From Ophiodon elongatus (taxonomy: Eukaryota; Chordata; Actinopteri; Perciformes; Hexagrammidae), in contig JACSYO010001857.1 in assembly GCA_016806645.1 (NCBI GenBank), forward strand, positions 2,812,501 through 2,876,500: a stretch of DNA of 64,000 nucleotides, in the 5' to 3' direction. Below the pieces are notes generated by a model. That model did no database searches. It was given only the letters and a program-made list of their open reading frames with translations, and had not been told where the DNA came from. This document shows, in pieces, positions 46,263-59,310 of this stretch. Both the position numbers and the translations under genes were made by a program. Each line of letters begins with the position of its first letter. Positions within the stretch are counted from its first letter, which is position 1.

Positions 46263-47754
46263 CATTCATTTTACGTTTGTTGGTCTTGGATAGATTTAAT
46301 GATTGAGTTTTTCACTTTACTGAAAGCAAACAATGACTTTACCAAGAAGTTTGGTACATCTTTAGACACTATTTTCACCATAAAATGACAATATTCTTTA
46401 TTTTATTTTATTTTTTTAAATGCTTAAAAGTATATTTTCCTAAATGACATGCCAGGGAGGAGGAGCTACTAATTGATTGGTGAACATACAAAGTGTGTGA
46501 CTTTAACAATGGACACTACAGTGTGCGTCCCATCTCCTAGCAATAGCCAACTCTGGATTATTTTAACAATGAAGGCAATCTTTGTCTGTTAAGACACCCA
46601 CAATCTTTTCTAAAGTTTTGTTTTATTTTCTTAAACTTAACCAGAGGAAGATCAGTGATCACTCATGTGAGCTTGTGGAACAGAAATGTGTTGGATTTGG
46701 AGGGAACTGACAAATGTAGTCTTGTTGTGTTTCCAGTGTGAGGACTTGTTGAAATATGAACAATCAAGATAAGTCACACACACTGATAACGACCAGAATG
46801 TGTGGACTCACATACACACAGCCGCTCACACTGTATGCACGCACTGTATGTGTGGTAAAAAAAAGTTCTGGTTTTCTGGAACAATTCCAGTCTTTTTGAT
46901 TAAAAGAGATTACTCTGAGTGGGGAATACATCTTTCAGAGTAGAGGAGAATGCTCAGAATGGTATAATGAAGTTCCCTACACTGAAACACCTCAAGGATT
47001 TCTGCTTTATAAAGCGTCTGACATTCCTTTTCAAGAACAAAAATACCAACACTTTTTGCAATACAGTAGTTGCAAGGTTAGTTAGAAAACCCTGCCCAGA
47101 GTGTGTGCTGAAAGCAACTATCTAAGAAGCAAGAGATGGCACGTTGAAATTAATTAATTTGTCTGACTGATTGTGATTCCTCACAAAAGTATAAAAATAT
47201 GCTTGTTTGTTTTCAGGTCTTGTAAATCGTTTTGCTTGTTTTGTTTTTAATAACTATTTTGTTACTTTTTGTTTTATCTATAATTAATGTAGAGAAGGGA
47301 GCATCAGAAAACAAAAGATCAACACTGTCATTTAGAGTTAACTTACTGCATATTTGCTGCTGATTTCCTCAATCATTTTGTACTGAATGCTGCATGTAGA
47401 ATATGTATTAAGTTTGTCACCGGTGTGACATCTGCAGCCATCTCATTATAAAAACTGACGTCTCTCGCGACGATTTCTTTTTTGGTTGGCAACTGACACT
47501 AAACAGAGCTTGGTATTTTATTTTAATCAATGCAAGCATTTATAGGAAAACACTCCACTTGGACACATAGAAATGATTTGAAACCTTTACAAAATCAAAT
47601 TAAGGAAATACAGTATGTTTCCTGTGATACAAGATGATGAAGTTGTGTTTTAGAATAGTCAGTTGAGGCCTCATACAGCCACTTGGAATAAAAAGAAACA
47701 CTAAAATTAAAATCACTTTTAAGACATATTTCTTAGCTCTTACGAGATTAAATG
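46263..47754. other. AT-rich non-coding DNA
   Basis: No open frame above about 70 codons with any feature. TCTCTCGCGACG near 47461 is an isolated CpG cluster. Nothing else recognised. Confidence 0.45.
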
Positions 47755-48015
47755 AGGTATACCGGTAGGGCGTTGTAGCAGCTGGAGCCCGGAGCTGAGA
47801 GCATTGGTGGATGAGGGTCAGGGTACCTTGTCCTGGATACTGGAACATGGAGATCCCCTCATTAGGCAGAGGCAACCCTGTGATGATTCACTTTCACCAC
47901 CGAGCACCTGAGCACTACTCACTGGCCAGGCTCGCTCCTAACAATGCTGCTGCTGCCTGCCAATGCTCTTTCAGAGGGCTTCATTATCATGGCGGTTGTT
48001 CAGTACTCACATTAA
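47755..48015 (-). other. GC-richer island, possible exon or CNE
   Basis: A compositional island in AT-rich DNA. On the minus strand a short stretch could be bounded by CATCACAG (acceptor-like, near 47880) and GACAAG|GTACCC (donor-like, near 47825), open in a frame reading LPLPNEGISMFQYPGQ. The acceptor lacks a pyrimidine tract, so an exon is doubtful; a conserved non-coding element is the alternative. Confidence 0.2.
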
Positions 48016-49139
48016 TGTCTGCTGCAACAAGACTATGCTAGTCTGAAAATAAACATATATAGTTGTACAGTATAAAGCTAATCATTCCAAATAACTTATA
48101 CTTAAAAAACTATACACCACATCTAAAGACAATTATGGCCGGCATTGATTATTACAGAGTAATCTTCAAATCTCTGCTTAATCTCTTAATAATCAAAAAA
48201 TCATCTGTGATTTTAAAATATATTATTGTGGAATATTTTTTTTTCCAGAAATATATCAAATATAACTGAGAAACCAAAGCAGAAGAAATGAAAATGCAGG
48301 TTTTTATTTTATCAATTTATTTGTCTCAGCAGAAAAAATAGGGATTTTAAGCAGCGATAGTTAGAAAGACGGCTTTGGTGTTCAAGAAACATTCCAACGG
48401 TTGCTGTTTTCGTGGAAATTGAATATCAATAAGTAACGTAACTCTTGCAATGACTGCTTCCCAACAAAACTGTTATTATTTAGGCTACAATACGTCTCTT
48501 AAAATGGCCCAAGATCACTTGATATATGCTTTAGAGACAATTTAATATCGGATGAGGAGTTTGCATTACTCTACGACATGAACAGGTTGCCTGCCATTTA
48601 GATAATATACACCCTTTAATGTGGATGATATAAAAGACAATGAGTGTTTCAGATGAGATAAAAAAAAAGACATGCCACTGCTGGTGGAGGCTCTTATACC
48701 CAACAAGTTAGTTAGTTAGTGAGAGAAAAATAAAGTGAGCCTGGCTAGACACTTACTATTGTTGCCTAGCATCAATGTCGATGGATGACATGTCTATGAA
48801 TGAAAAGGAAAATCAATGAAATACGCAGCTGGTTAACAAATAATCTATAAAACTGCTTACAGCAGAATCTAATATAAACTAAATGAAAAATGTCAAATAC
48901 AATAGAAATGTATAATTAGCTGCTCACGCTTTCACGTATTGCTGGATATGGGAAACCAATGGAAACGCCATTGAAAGTGCAACGCCAGATGTGACACACT
49001 TATCAATGCAGTTTTCCAAGGTCATGAATGAGGCGGCCATTCCAGCAAGATGTCAAAAGTTAATATGGCTGAAGTAATTATATGCTGTTATGTGTTATCT
49101 TTCATCAATTACTGTAAAGTCAGCCAGGTTTCATAACTG
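48016..49139. other. AT-rich non-coding DNA
   Basis: Nothing recognised apart from short AT runs and a TTAGTTAGTTAGT tract near 48707. Confidence 0.45.
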
Positions 49140-49870
49140 ATGTTGACAGTTAATGTCCTGTATGAGGCTCCACCAAAACCTTTGCACATGACTCATAAAA
49201 GGTACATAAAAATATTGCTCCGTTCATTTGTAACAAGTGACTAGCAGTGAAAATTGCAATTGTACATGGTGCGTTTAAGAATTGTAAATTAATTTTATAG
49301 GCATCATTTGTAACAGGTGAGGTAGATGAACACATTTTCGGGTGATGAATTTAAACTAGTTTAGGGGGAAGGCAGAGACGTTTGTAAATGACTTGTAAAT
49401 GATTCAGTCATACATTTACACCTGATTTATAAAAGGTGAGCAACACTGATCATGTTAGTCTTGAAATAATTTAAACTTGAAAAGGCTTTGTTTACCTCTT
49501 CTAAATGTATCATACTTAGTCAGTGCATATGGCCCATTTGTTGTGTGAGTGCAGAAGGTTTAAACAACCGTATGCTCTCTGACACACACGGAGTCACCTG
49601 CCGCATCTTTTCACCTGCATGAATTATTTCCCAGATAGCAGTGAATCATAATATAGAAACAAATTACCTATCAATCATTTACTAATGATGTGTTTGTGAT
49701 TATTTCAGCATTCACTAAAGGTTTATAGATGACGTACATTTGTGAGATGTTAACATCACAATTATTATTAATTTACAAACATATGGAAATTATTTTTTAA
49801 TGATTAGTTTATTATTAACTAAATGCTTACAATTAACATATGACTGATCATTATTATAAAGTGTAACCAA
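49140..49870. repeat. Probable decayed AT-rich transposon-like repeat
   Basis: Repeated phrases of the TTTGTAACAAGTGA, TTTGTAACAGGTGA and TTGTAAATGACTTGTAAATG kind (49229-49410), and a right edge ATTATTATAAAGTGTAACC (about 49851), the usual end of a fish element with GGTTACACTTTATAA termini. The left boundary was not found. Confidence 0.45.
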
Positions 49871-51210
49871 ATATTTTATAGTGGTCTCCAGGTTATTTTG
49901 ATTAATCTAAATCCAGATAAGAGTGACTGAATGTTTAGTTTTTATTTGCATTTGCTTTTATCTCTCTCTATCTGCTGGACCACACACAAACACTCATAAA
50001 ACAGTGTTGTGTCTGTGAGTGAGTGTTCGATCCTCAGAGTAATGGTGATTTAACGGAGAGCTAGTGCATCATCTACTGTAACAACATCAACATGCTCTTA
50101 GTTACGCTCGCTTTCATATGCACTCCAATATGCATACATTTTTTTTCCCCATCTCACTGTCAAATTGTAGCTAAGCCCAGTCATGTAAATGTCCAAGGTT
50201 AATATAAAAGACTGGCTAGTAACTTACAAAGTATTTATCTTACCACTTGGCGTATATGTGACACCTTAGATCCTCGGTAATCCATTCGGAAAGCTGCTGT
50301 GAGCAACTTTTACTAAGAAATGGAGAGGCCCCAAGTATTTCACAAATGAGATTTATGAATGTGTTACCTCATTGACCTGATTAGTCCATGTTGGTGAACT
50401 TTTCATAAAAATACATTGACAGGACTTGGAAGTACTGTTGTTTTATTTACAATTAAGGTGTTTGACTGACTAAAATGTTTAAAAGGATGTCAAAATATGC
50501 AAAAAAAAAGCTGAGTCAACATGTTTTAATAATTTCACTGAAGTCTCATGTGTCATGATCCACAGCCTGCAAGGTTAGCCATGGTCCACCATTATGAGTT
50601 GACTAAATGCACATGGTGGTAATATCAAGTAGCTTCCATCAAACTACATTATTCTGATACTATATGTGTAGTTTTAGAAACTGAGAAATGAAAAAAAATA
50701 TTGAATCTATTTGAAAGTGGTAACAAAAAGATAAGTGCTCTACTTAAAAAGAAGGAAATGCTTTTAGTGCCTTAATCTTTTTTAAATGCCTTGATAATCA
50801 TAAGGGATACAAGTACTCACTGTACTTTCTTCTTTTTCATCTCTTCCTGCCTCCTGATTATGCTGAATCTTTTGTTGAGCTCTTTTGGCTTCGAGCGTGG
50901 TTATTATTATTGGTTGATGACAATGTTGGTTATTGCAACTCGAGACTGAGAGAACATCCGCTAAATATCTACCGGCATTTAAAATAAATGTTTGCATTAT
51001 GTATGTTATGTAGAAACACAGAGAAGAATTTCACACATATTACAGTTTTTATTATTCTTATACTCATCTGCGCCGCAGTGCACAGGACTGATGGGAGAGG
51101 AGGAATCTTCGGGTCCAATATGCTCTGATGTATTGTCTGTTTGACCATAATATCTGTGGTGAGAGACCACATTAGCACACCTCATCCATCACACACAGGC
51201 ACACCACGCC
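49871..51210. other. AT-rich non-coding DNA
   Basis: Chance frames only; nothing recognised. Confidence 0.45.
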
Positions 51211-51243
51211 TCACACACACACACACACACGCACACACACACA

Positions 51244-51277
<34 letters not shown>
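51211..51277. repeat. (CA)n microsatellite
   Basis: CA array with CACGCA and CAAACA interruptions. Confidence 0.96.
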
Positions 51278-51278
<1 letters not shown>

Positions 51279-53747
51279 TCACCTTAACATCCCACCAACC
51301 CACATATTTCCTTTTACACCTGAGACCTTCACATCCAGAAAAAAAACACACATCTGTCCTTGCTCCCTCCTCTACAACAGAGATGGCCTCTCCATCCTCA
51401 CCTCTACCCTTTTTACACCCACACACAGCAGGCCAGAGAGAACATCTCTGCTCCCTGCCCCCCCATGACTTTGCTAGCGTTACATAAAATGTCTAAGCAG
51501 CATGTGGTACTTCAGTTTTGTTGAAAGTATGTAACCTTCAGCTACTCACATCTAGCTTATTACAAGTGGGGATAGTGAGGGGAAACTGTGAATTTGATAA
51601 GAAAGGCCACAAAGCCAAATTTAATTGAGTTGAAAAGTGTGTAAGAAATTCTCCACCGCTTTCATTGTGGGTGTTAATGTTGAATGTACCAGTTTATAGA
51701 AGCTAAAATCATTCAAACATATCAGTATTGGTGGATAAAGGCATTTACTGGTTACAGTCAAGTAAGTGTGTATACATAAGCAGCATTCATTTAGAGATGC
51801 ATTCAGAGATTTGCCTTCCACTTGGCCTTGTTGAGGTTTTCTGCATTGCCGCATTTCGCAAACAAACACATATATTTGGCTATACTGGAATTTAGCTTGA
51901 CTAGTGTTAGTTTGCAGGAACATTTACATCGTTATATTGTTCCAGCATTGATAAGGAACATTTATGGCCATATCTTACTCTCAGCGCAAAGCGATGCACA
52001 GCGCAGCCCAACTCTCATTGATAGTCTCAAGCCGATGCAATTATAATTTTCACGCCCTGCGCCCACGTTGTGTAAGTAGCAAATGTACTTGCGCCCATCT
52101 GTGCGCCCATGGGGGGTGTTGGTTGCCCATGACCTCACACACATAGTATCAATTAAGAGACTAAATACAATCCCTAATCCCGTTGTGCCTTACTTTACGC
52201 CCAGATTATTTGAAATTTAAATAGCATAAGTGGAGTTGGACACCCCCCAAATTTCAATGGCTAACACATGAAGACTAACCATGTTGGTTAGCTAGAACAG
52301 CTGCGTCACTGATAAACCCCCCAAAAAGGAATGCTAACATAAAGAAAGTAGCTTACTCAGTAAGTGTTTTCTTAAATTTGCTCTATGTATACAGTTTACT
52401 TACATTTGTTAGTTAATCACAAGTACAAATAGACCTATAAGAACATTAGCCATAGCATATTAGCCAAAACTTTGGCTATCCTACAGTAATTCAGCTCATA
52501 ATCCAAACATTTTAATCAAGTTCCTTTATGGAACATATTTTTAGTTACTTTTATGTTTCTTGATCAGTTTTATCTATTTATCGCGACATAGTAGGTTGGA
52601 TAATTGTACGTGTTTTTTTGTGGCAACACTTTAAAAAATGGACAACTGTATTTGATAAATATTTTCCCTTAAAATGAATACTATGCTTTTCCTATTGAAA
52701 CATTTGCTTCATTTCAAAATAAATGTTATCAGTGTGTGAATTGTTTTCCCCTATGTTTGTGTGTACGGTATGAGCATATGCACATCAGTGTGCAGTGTGT
52801 AGTGAAGGACTGGTACTACAAGATCTAGAGTGTGCAAACTAATGCGACTTACTGCATGCACAACATGTATTATACATAGTGTGTGTACATACAGTGCTCT
52901 CCGTTATGTCTCCCTATACTCCCTCTATCAAATCAGCAATTTAGATAGCATGTTGGTCGGTTTTCACAGCAGACGCAAGGAGTAAATTAAAAGCAGTGGC
53001 TGACAGAGAACCATATGGTACCACTCTCTGCACGAGAAAAAAACACAGCAAAGATTAATTGATAATAGCTGGCACTTCTACCACCTCCAACAGGGATATT
53101 AGTGCGTGTATGTGTGTGTGAAGACGCCTGTGTATATGCATGCAGTACATGTGTGTATGCAGGCAGATTTCAAACAGCATGCGTATATTGAAAGGCCCAG
53201 GAGGGGGACCTGTCAGACAAAATGGTTTGTATTGTCTGTAGCATCAACATGCCTACATTTTTAAACTTGCCATCTTGTAAGAGATGCTGAAGACTTAAAC
53301 AAGCAACACATTACTCATGCATGAGAGCTTTCAGGGCACTGTTGGATTCTATTGTTAAATGTGGGTTTCTCTGACTGTGGCTGTTTGTCCTTGTTTGCAT
53401 TCATCGTACAACTCTGGTGCTTTCTCTCACAGTTGTTGCTGCTGCAGGAGGGGAAATATGACATTAACACAAATACTGAGCATGATTAAAGTGTTTCAAC
53501 TGGCAGGGTTGTGCAAGCAATTCCCCACACTCTCAGAAATTCAGGATCTCAATTGTATCCGCGTGTTTCTTTGTACAGTCCAACGGTCAGTAACCCCTCC
53601 AGGTCAGGATTGGCTGGAATTAAATCCTGATGTCAGATGGGTGAAACATCCTGCAGGGGTGGAAAGGGCTGGAGGGGGAAGTGAGGGCAGAGAGGTTGTT
53701 TTGATATGATAGACTGATGCAAAGACAAGGAGAGAAAGAAAAAGAGT
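51278..53747. other. Non-coding DNA, no recognised gene
   Basis: A GC-richer patch occurs at 52000-52110 (GCCCTGCGCCCACG). 52620-52740 contains GGCAACACTTTAAAAAATGG, similar to fish transposon edges but too short to call. The 116-codon plus frame from 53359 has no motif. Confidence 0.4.
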
Positions 53748-53770
53748 AAGAGAGAGAGAGAGAGGGAGAA
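53748..53770. repeat. Short (GA)n microsatellite
   Basis: About 9 GA units within a longer purine-biased stretch (53715-53785). Confidence 0.85.
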
Positions 53771-55587
53771 AGACCACTCAGGGGAAATCAGCTCTCTCCA
53801 CTCATAAACAAATTCATCATCAGCTCTGACAAACCACACGCCGCATAACGATGAGCTTAAGTGCACAGAACAAGAGGAAGGGAGGGTTAGAGCGAGAAAT
53901 AGACAAGGGGTGAATAGCAGGAAAACAGAAGGTATATATATATAACCACCATGCATCCATATTTAATTGGTTGGTATCATTGCAGCCTGGATGAAGACTC
54001 CAGGTATGTTGTCATGCAAAATCTTCTGAATAAAATGGTTTCCAGATCATTGGTTCAGCTTTGAATGGTGGAAATATAAATTATAATTAGAAATCTATTT
54101 TACTATACATATGATATAAGGTGTAGAGTGATGTGGCTTCAAAGTGATAGGGGTACTCAGATATAATCCATGTGATAAGCAATGGTGGTAAATGATGGCA
54201 GTCTGACTGTGGTGCAGCAGAGGGGAGGACATGGACCCATGAGATGGAGAAGCAGAGAGGGTGCCAGGGGCTGGACTGACAGCCCATAATTACGACTCAT
54301 TTTCAGTCATTAAGGCATGGAGTGTGAGCAGCTCTCACACTAAGGGAAGGGCCCTGATTAATAATGAAGCCCCCCAACCCACCCCCCTCTAATACACGCA
54401 CACACAGAGAAATACGAAGACATGCACACACAGACACACAAACTGCAAGATGAGTATGTGGGTAACACACACACACGTATGTGCCCTTTTAACTCTAATG
54501 ACTGGCAATAAAGAAGTCTGTCACTGTCGCTCCCTCAATTAGATAACTATTCAAATGTATGGATAAAAATATAGAAGTTGGTTTCAAAATGTTCCAACAT
54601 CCACTGCACAACTTCGTGTTTTCCACTGTGTTGAAGACTGAGGGAGCTGTCCAGGATAATGGTGGTGCTGAATTTAAACTGAGCACACAGCAGTGCCTCC
54701 CTCCCTTGCTCCCCCTTCCCACTCGCCTTCTCTTCTCTTCCCCCACCTCTCCTACCCCCAGTCTTTACTCCTCCTCCACTCTGTTCTGGCTGGCTGTCAG
54801 AGGACCCACCGTCTCCTTTGAACTCCTACACCGGCACCCTGCAACGATCAAACTTCGAGCTGCTCCCCGCCATGAAATATTTACCACACAGAAGGGACAT
54901 ATTCAGTCAGTGTCGGTCGAGAGGCTGGTACAAAGGTGCAACATGAAAGACAGAGAGAATATGAAACGAGGAGAGGAGCATTTTGAAGCTGAAACTCCGT
55001 CCTTTTTACCGTGAAACTCCAAAGAAACACGACTACTCAGTTAGCATTTTATTGAGTGATGTAATACTTTGGCAAAGGATAAATAATGCATCTAATTCCC
55101 TAAGAGGAGAAGGAAGTCAAACAGATGATACATGAAAGCATTCTCACTGTCATCCAAACATGTAAGACTCATAGTCTTTCACTTTGCCGCCTTGCATGTT
55201 TTCCATTCAAATACAATTTATGCTATATGCAAAAATATGATACTCACTTAATTCAACAATACACATGTTTCTAATAGTGCTATGAGCTTACTTTGTTGTT
55301 GAATTCAATCATCAAACGTGGATGTGAATATTAGATATGAATCTTAATCTGGAGACCCCAATCATGCTTCTGTCAAAGTCGTGAATCAGAAATAGAAATG
55401 TGAACAAAGTAACATTTACTTGCATGTCAATACGCTGCAATTCTCAGCGAACCCTTTCAAAGCCTGAACAACAGCAGAAGATGATGCAGAAGAACGCTGA
55501 GTTCAGCAGTGTGAACACCCACCTCTGCCTGTCATTTGCAGGCACCACCAACTCCCCACCACCACACACACATACAGTAGACAAACA

Positions 55588-55588
<1 letters not shown>
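53771..55588. other. Non-coding DNA, pyrimidine tract near 54.7 kb
   Basis: 54696-54785 is CT-rich. A 151-codon ATG-started plus frame (54559-55014) crosses it but has no motif, and its Ser/Pro/Leu segment is that tract. Confidence 0.4.

Positions 55589-55637
<49 letters not shown>
55589..55637. repeat. (CA)n microsatellite
   Basis: About 24 CA units, followed by CAACACCAGCAGCACCAGCAG. Confidence 0.97.
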
Positions 55638-55869
55638 AACACCAGCAGCACCAGCAGAGAAAGGGCCGGGACAGAGCTGGCTGGTCCCAGCTGGTCCCTG
55701 CTAACACATTCCACTGCACCCTAATGACAGCGGGCCCCCCAGCCTCTGTGACCCTGGCCCTAACACCCCTTCATGGGCCCCAAGGGATCCCACAGGGCCA
55801 GGAGGGGTGAGGAGTAGGAAGGATGGGGGAGGAGGAGGGGGGAGGAGTGACACAGATGAGGGAGGACAC

Positions 55870-56060
55870 TCCAGGTGGTGGGACAGCTCTGAGGGAATTG
55901 GAAGTCATGAATATATTAACTGACAGGAGGGGGAGTAATGAATTCAAATTAAATTATATGTGCTGAGCACCACACGACCACGAGTGAACACGCCGGGGAT
56001 ATTTCAAGGGGGCCGACATAATTACACCTTTCATGAAATTTGATAAAAAGGGAATATGTG
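55870..56060. promoter_or_regulatory. Possible conserved non-coding element
   Basis: Unique block with TGAATATATTAACTGACAGG, ATGAATTCAAATTAAATTAT and GCCGACATAATTACACC. Texture only. Confidence 0.28.
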
Positions 56061-57239
56061 TAAGACAATCACAGATGCAAAACACAGCTGCCAAGCGTGT
56101 GCTACACTTTTAGAAAGTTGGATACTATAAGAAAGGAAAGTTTTTTGGGCTGTGGTTTGTGATCCTTTTTTTCTTTCGTCCCTCCTCCGTCTTTTTTCTT
56201 TCATTACCTAAAATGTTTCAGTTTATAATTTTCTGTTCATTCAGTCGTAGCAGTCAGATGTTCACCATTGCTAACAACAATAAGCTTATCTGTGTAGATG
56301 AAATAGTGACCCACAGGGCTGTCGTCCGGGCTGTCTTCTGATCTACATTAATTAGATTTTGGTAGAAGGCCTCTCTCTGGGCCAAATCTCGTAGACGTTG
56401 GTCATGTTCCAGGCCAAGGATTTGGCCCTTATGGCTGCTGACCCCCTCAAACCAGGAGGTTAGAGGGGGTCCAGCTGTCTCCCAGGGCTGAAACTGACTG
56501 AGGCAGCCATGCAACCCTACCCCCTCCTCCCTCCTGTCCCATCACCCACTTTGTCCCTGAGTCTGTTTTTGCTTCGCCAGGGGCAACTGTCAGCCCGAAA
56601 TCCCCTCTGCTGCGGTTTGGGGCCAGGTGACCAGAGGGCAAACAGCTCTGCAGGATGATTGGTCTACAACAACAATCAGGACAAGCAGCCCCTGAAATTG
56701 TCCCTGACTGCAGAGGAGAAGGGGACAGATTGGAGGGGACGCAAGAGGACAGGAACAGAGGGTGAAAGACAGGAAGGGTGAGGTCAGGATGATGTGGAGT
56801 GCTGGTTTGAAGGAGTAGAGGGAGAGAAGTGGGTAGGGCAGTCTCCTACACCACCTGAGGCAAAACAGGGCTAGAGAGCAGAGTGGAGAGCTCCCCTTCC
56901 TATTGTTCAGCTGATCCCATAAACAATATCCCAATCCCTGTGATCTGCTGAGTATTAGCCTGTCCATACGGACCTCCCAGCCTAAAACAGCAAGACAAAC
57001 CAGCCAAAGTAAACAGGCCAGATTTATATAAGTCCATTGATATTCAGCTTCCAGACCATTTGTTTCTCCTCTCATCTATTTGCGTTCCCTTCCTGTCCTG
57101 ACACCACTGCATTTACTTTTTTTTATACGTCTTTTACTTTTATTTATTTCCTTTGTAGAAAATGGATTCTAAGCAAATCGTCTAATCAGACAAAGCACCA
57201 AATGAATCAATCTTGAATCCAGTGGGGAGTGGAATAAAT
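56061..57239. other. Non-coding DNA, no recognised gene
   Basis: A 161-codon minus frame (56590-57075) contains hydrophobic stretches but no motif, splice context or family likeness that I recognise. 56580-56700 is GC-richer unique sequence. Confidence 0.4.
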
Positions 57240-57430
57240 GCAACACTCATAATTTTCCTCATTGCGAAGGTTTAGACGCGAAAAAATGCAAGAGCAATTT
57301 GAAATGTAATGGCAGGCAGTTTGTTGTCTGCCCGTTAAGGCGCTGTGTTAATTATGGATTCTGAAGACCAATTAAAAACCACAGTCACACTGGGCTTTGT
57401 TTCAAGTTTTCTATTATTTGGTGAGACTGG
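57240..57430. promoter_or_regulatory. Possible conserved non-coding element
   Basis: GCAGGCAGTTTGTTGTCTGC, CGCTGTGTTAATTATGG and GACCAATTAAAAACCAC lie in non-repetitive DNA. Homeodomain-type cores and one CCAAT. Confidence 0.28.
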
Positions 57431-57974
57431 AAGATGGGTAAAGATATGGCGCTAGGCAGACGAAGATAAACGTAGACTGTGATGACGCAAGGATAACCGG
57501 TTATCTCAGCTTTCACACGCCTTCGGCTTTGTCCTTCCCTTTCCCTCCTTCCCGCTCTCTGTATCTCTGCCTTTTTATCGCTTTCAGATCTCTCACAAGT
57601 AATCTGTTTTTCCCCAAGCCCATGTCCTCATGTCCTCTTTCAATATAACATGCTTATTTTGGTATGTTGCATCTAATACCCATATCTCACCATCTCCTCA
57701 CACCTCCTTTCCATACAGCGTATATAATGTTGCTTTTCGCCCCCTTGTCTTCCTCGGCGCCTTCTTCATCTTCTCGTTATCTTGATGAGCACAGCCAGAG
57801 CCCTGCCTCTCACCTGGAAGAATTACACAGATTTGGTCCATTACAGTAAGGCAAAGGAATAAAAATGAAGACAGAGCTCATGCAATTTATATTAATCTTC
57901 ATTGTCTACCAATCCTTGACGGATAAATATACAAATGCGAAGTTTAAGGGGAAGGAGCATATTGCTGCTGTAAA

Positions 57975-57977
<3 letters not shown>
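57431..57977. other. Non-coding, no firm feature
   Basis: CT-biased from 57530 to 57780. Nothing recognised. Confidence 0.4.

Positions 57978-58066
<89 letters not shown>
57978..58066. repeat. (GT)n microsatellite
   Basis: About 44 GT units with one GCGT interruption. Confidence 0.97.
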
Positions 58067-58068
<2 letters not shown>

Positions 58069-58779
58069 CTATGTTGCAGATTAGGAGGTGCGAGACAGCA
58101 GATGGGTATGTCTAAAAAAGCCCCAAGCTCCCAACACCAATCAACGATTGCGGGTTGGGATTGATAGATGTTGAGGTGGCAAATTATTTCATTGGTGCAG
58201 ATGAAAACTGATCATTAGATATTAAAATCACACCACATTACACAAGTAAACAAAAGTCTTTGCAGAAATTGCAACAAGACTTATTTTTCCTCTCATAAAA
58301 TGTTTGAGGGCTCAGTGGAGAGCAAGATCATTCATAATCAGGCAAAAGATTTGACTGCAGTGAGAATTTATGTACAATGTTTCAAAAAAATAACATTTAT
58401 GTATGCTTCAACGAGACAGCTGCTCATCCAACCCCATCTTCCCCTCATAAATAAGTATACGACCACATCTTGCTGTGTCAGTCCCGGGTCTGTGTGCTAG
58501 TGTGACAGATGAACATGGACTAGTGTATGAGCAGAGTGGCTGATGACAATGACAGGACTTGATGAGCAGATACAGCCCGCTGCTGATGCCCTGACCATAT
58601 GGATGGGTATTGTTGTGCCTCCCCCTCACCACCACAGATGGTGCCCGCAGCAACACAACAAAACAAAAACCTAAGCCATTGTTTTACCAGTAGCAATCAT
58701 AATAAAGGGAAGGAGGGAGAGAGACAGGGAAAATAATTACTTCTGCAGCCAGGAAAAAAATCTGTCCTTCTTCAGAACT
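58067..58779. other. Non-coding, no firm feature
   Basis: Short chance frames only. Confidence 0.4.
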
Positions 58780-58990
58780 GGTGTCCAGAAGGGCAGATTC
58801 CTGAGAGAAAGCACCCAGAGTGGTTGTTGGTAATTGACTGATATGGTAATGAGTGCCTAATTATACCCGGTACACGGGCGCAAAGGACCGCCTACACAGT
58901 GACTGCCCCATGACCCGCTTTCTGACAAACTGTCACTTCATCTTGCCACATCACTCAAGGGCTTATCAAATATGACCCCGAAATAGACAA
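58780..58990. promoter_or_regulatory. Possible conserved non-coding element
   Basis: GGTAATTGACTGATATGG, GTGCCTAATTATACCC and a CpG-containing GTACACGGGCGCAAAGG segment in unique DNA. Confidence 0.27.
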
Positions 58991-59159
58991 GCGCTAACAA
59001 ACACACAGGCTGAGTTGGACGCACACAAAAATATGTACATTACACTCGCAGGTGTGCTACACACACACAATCGAATGCTTGCACACTCTAACACTTAAGC
59101 GCATGTGTTTGTGAATATAACTACACACTGGCGTCTTCATAAGCAATCAGTGTGTACAG

Positions 59160-59310
59160 TAATATACCTCAGAGTCATGGCAGTGACTCAGCACTGCTAT
59201 TATAGAAATCCCAATTATTGTTTCTCCTCAGCCTCAGTGTCCAAGGGAGATCTAGAGGATCATCATTTTATGTGACCAAAAATATAGTCCTGCATTGCAG
59301 GGCCTAGCTT
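59160..59310. promoter_or_regulatory. Possible conserved non-coding element
   Basis: Contains GTCATGGCAGTGACTCAGCA (Maf/AP-1-like core TGACTCAGCA), CCCAATTATTG and GAGGATCATC. TGCTGAGTCA matches a MARE half plus AP-1 core. Confidence 0.27.

Noticed and set aside
54559..55014. 151-codon ATG-started plus frame
   Set aside because: Contains a CT-tract-derived segment and lacks any recognisable domain or gene context.
56590..57075. 161-codon minus frame with hydrophobic stretches
   Set aside because: No motif, no splice or promoter signals; hydrophobicity follows CT-rich coding-strand composition.
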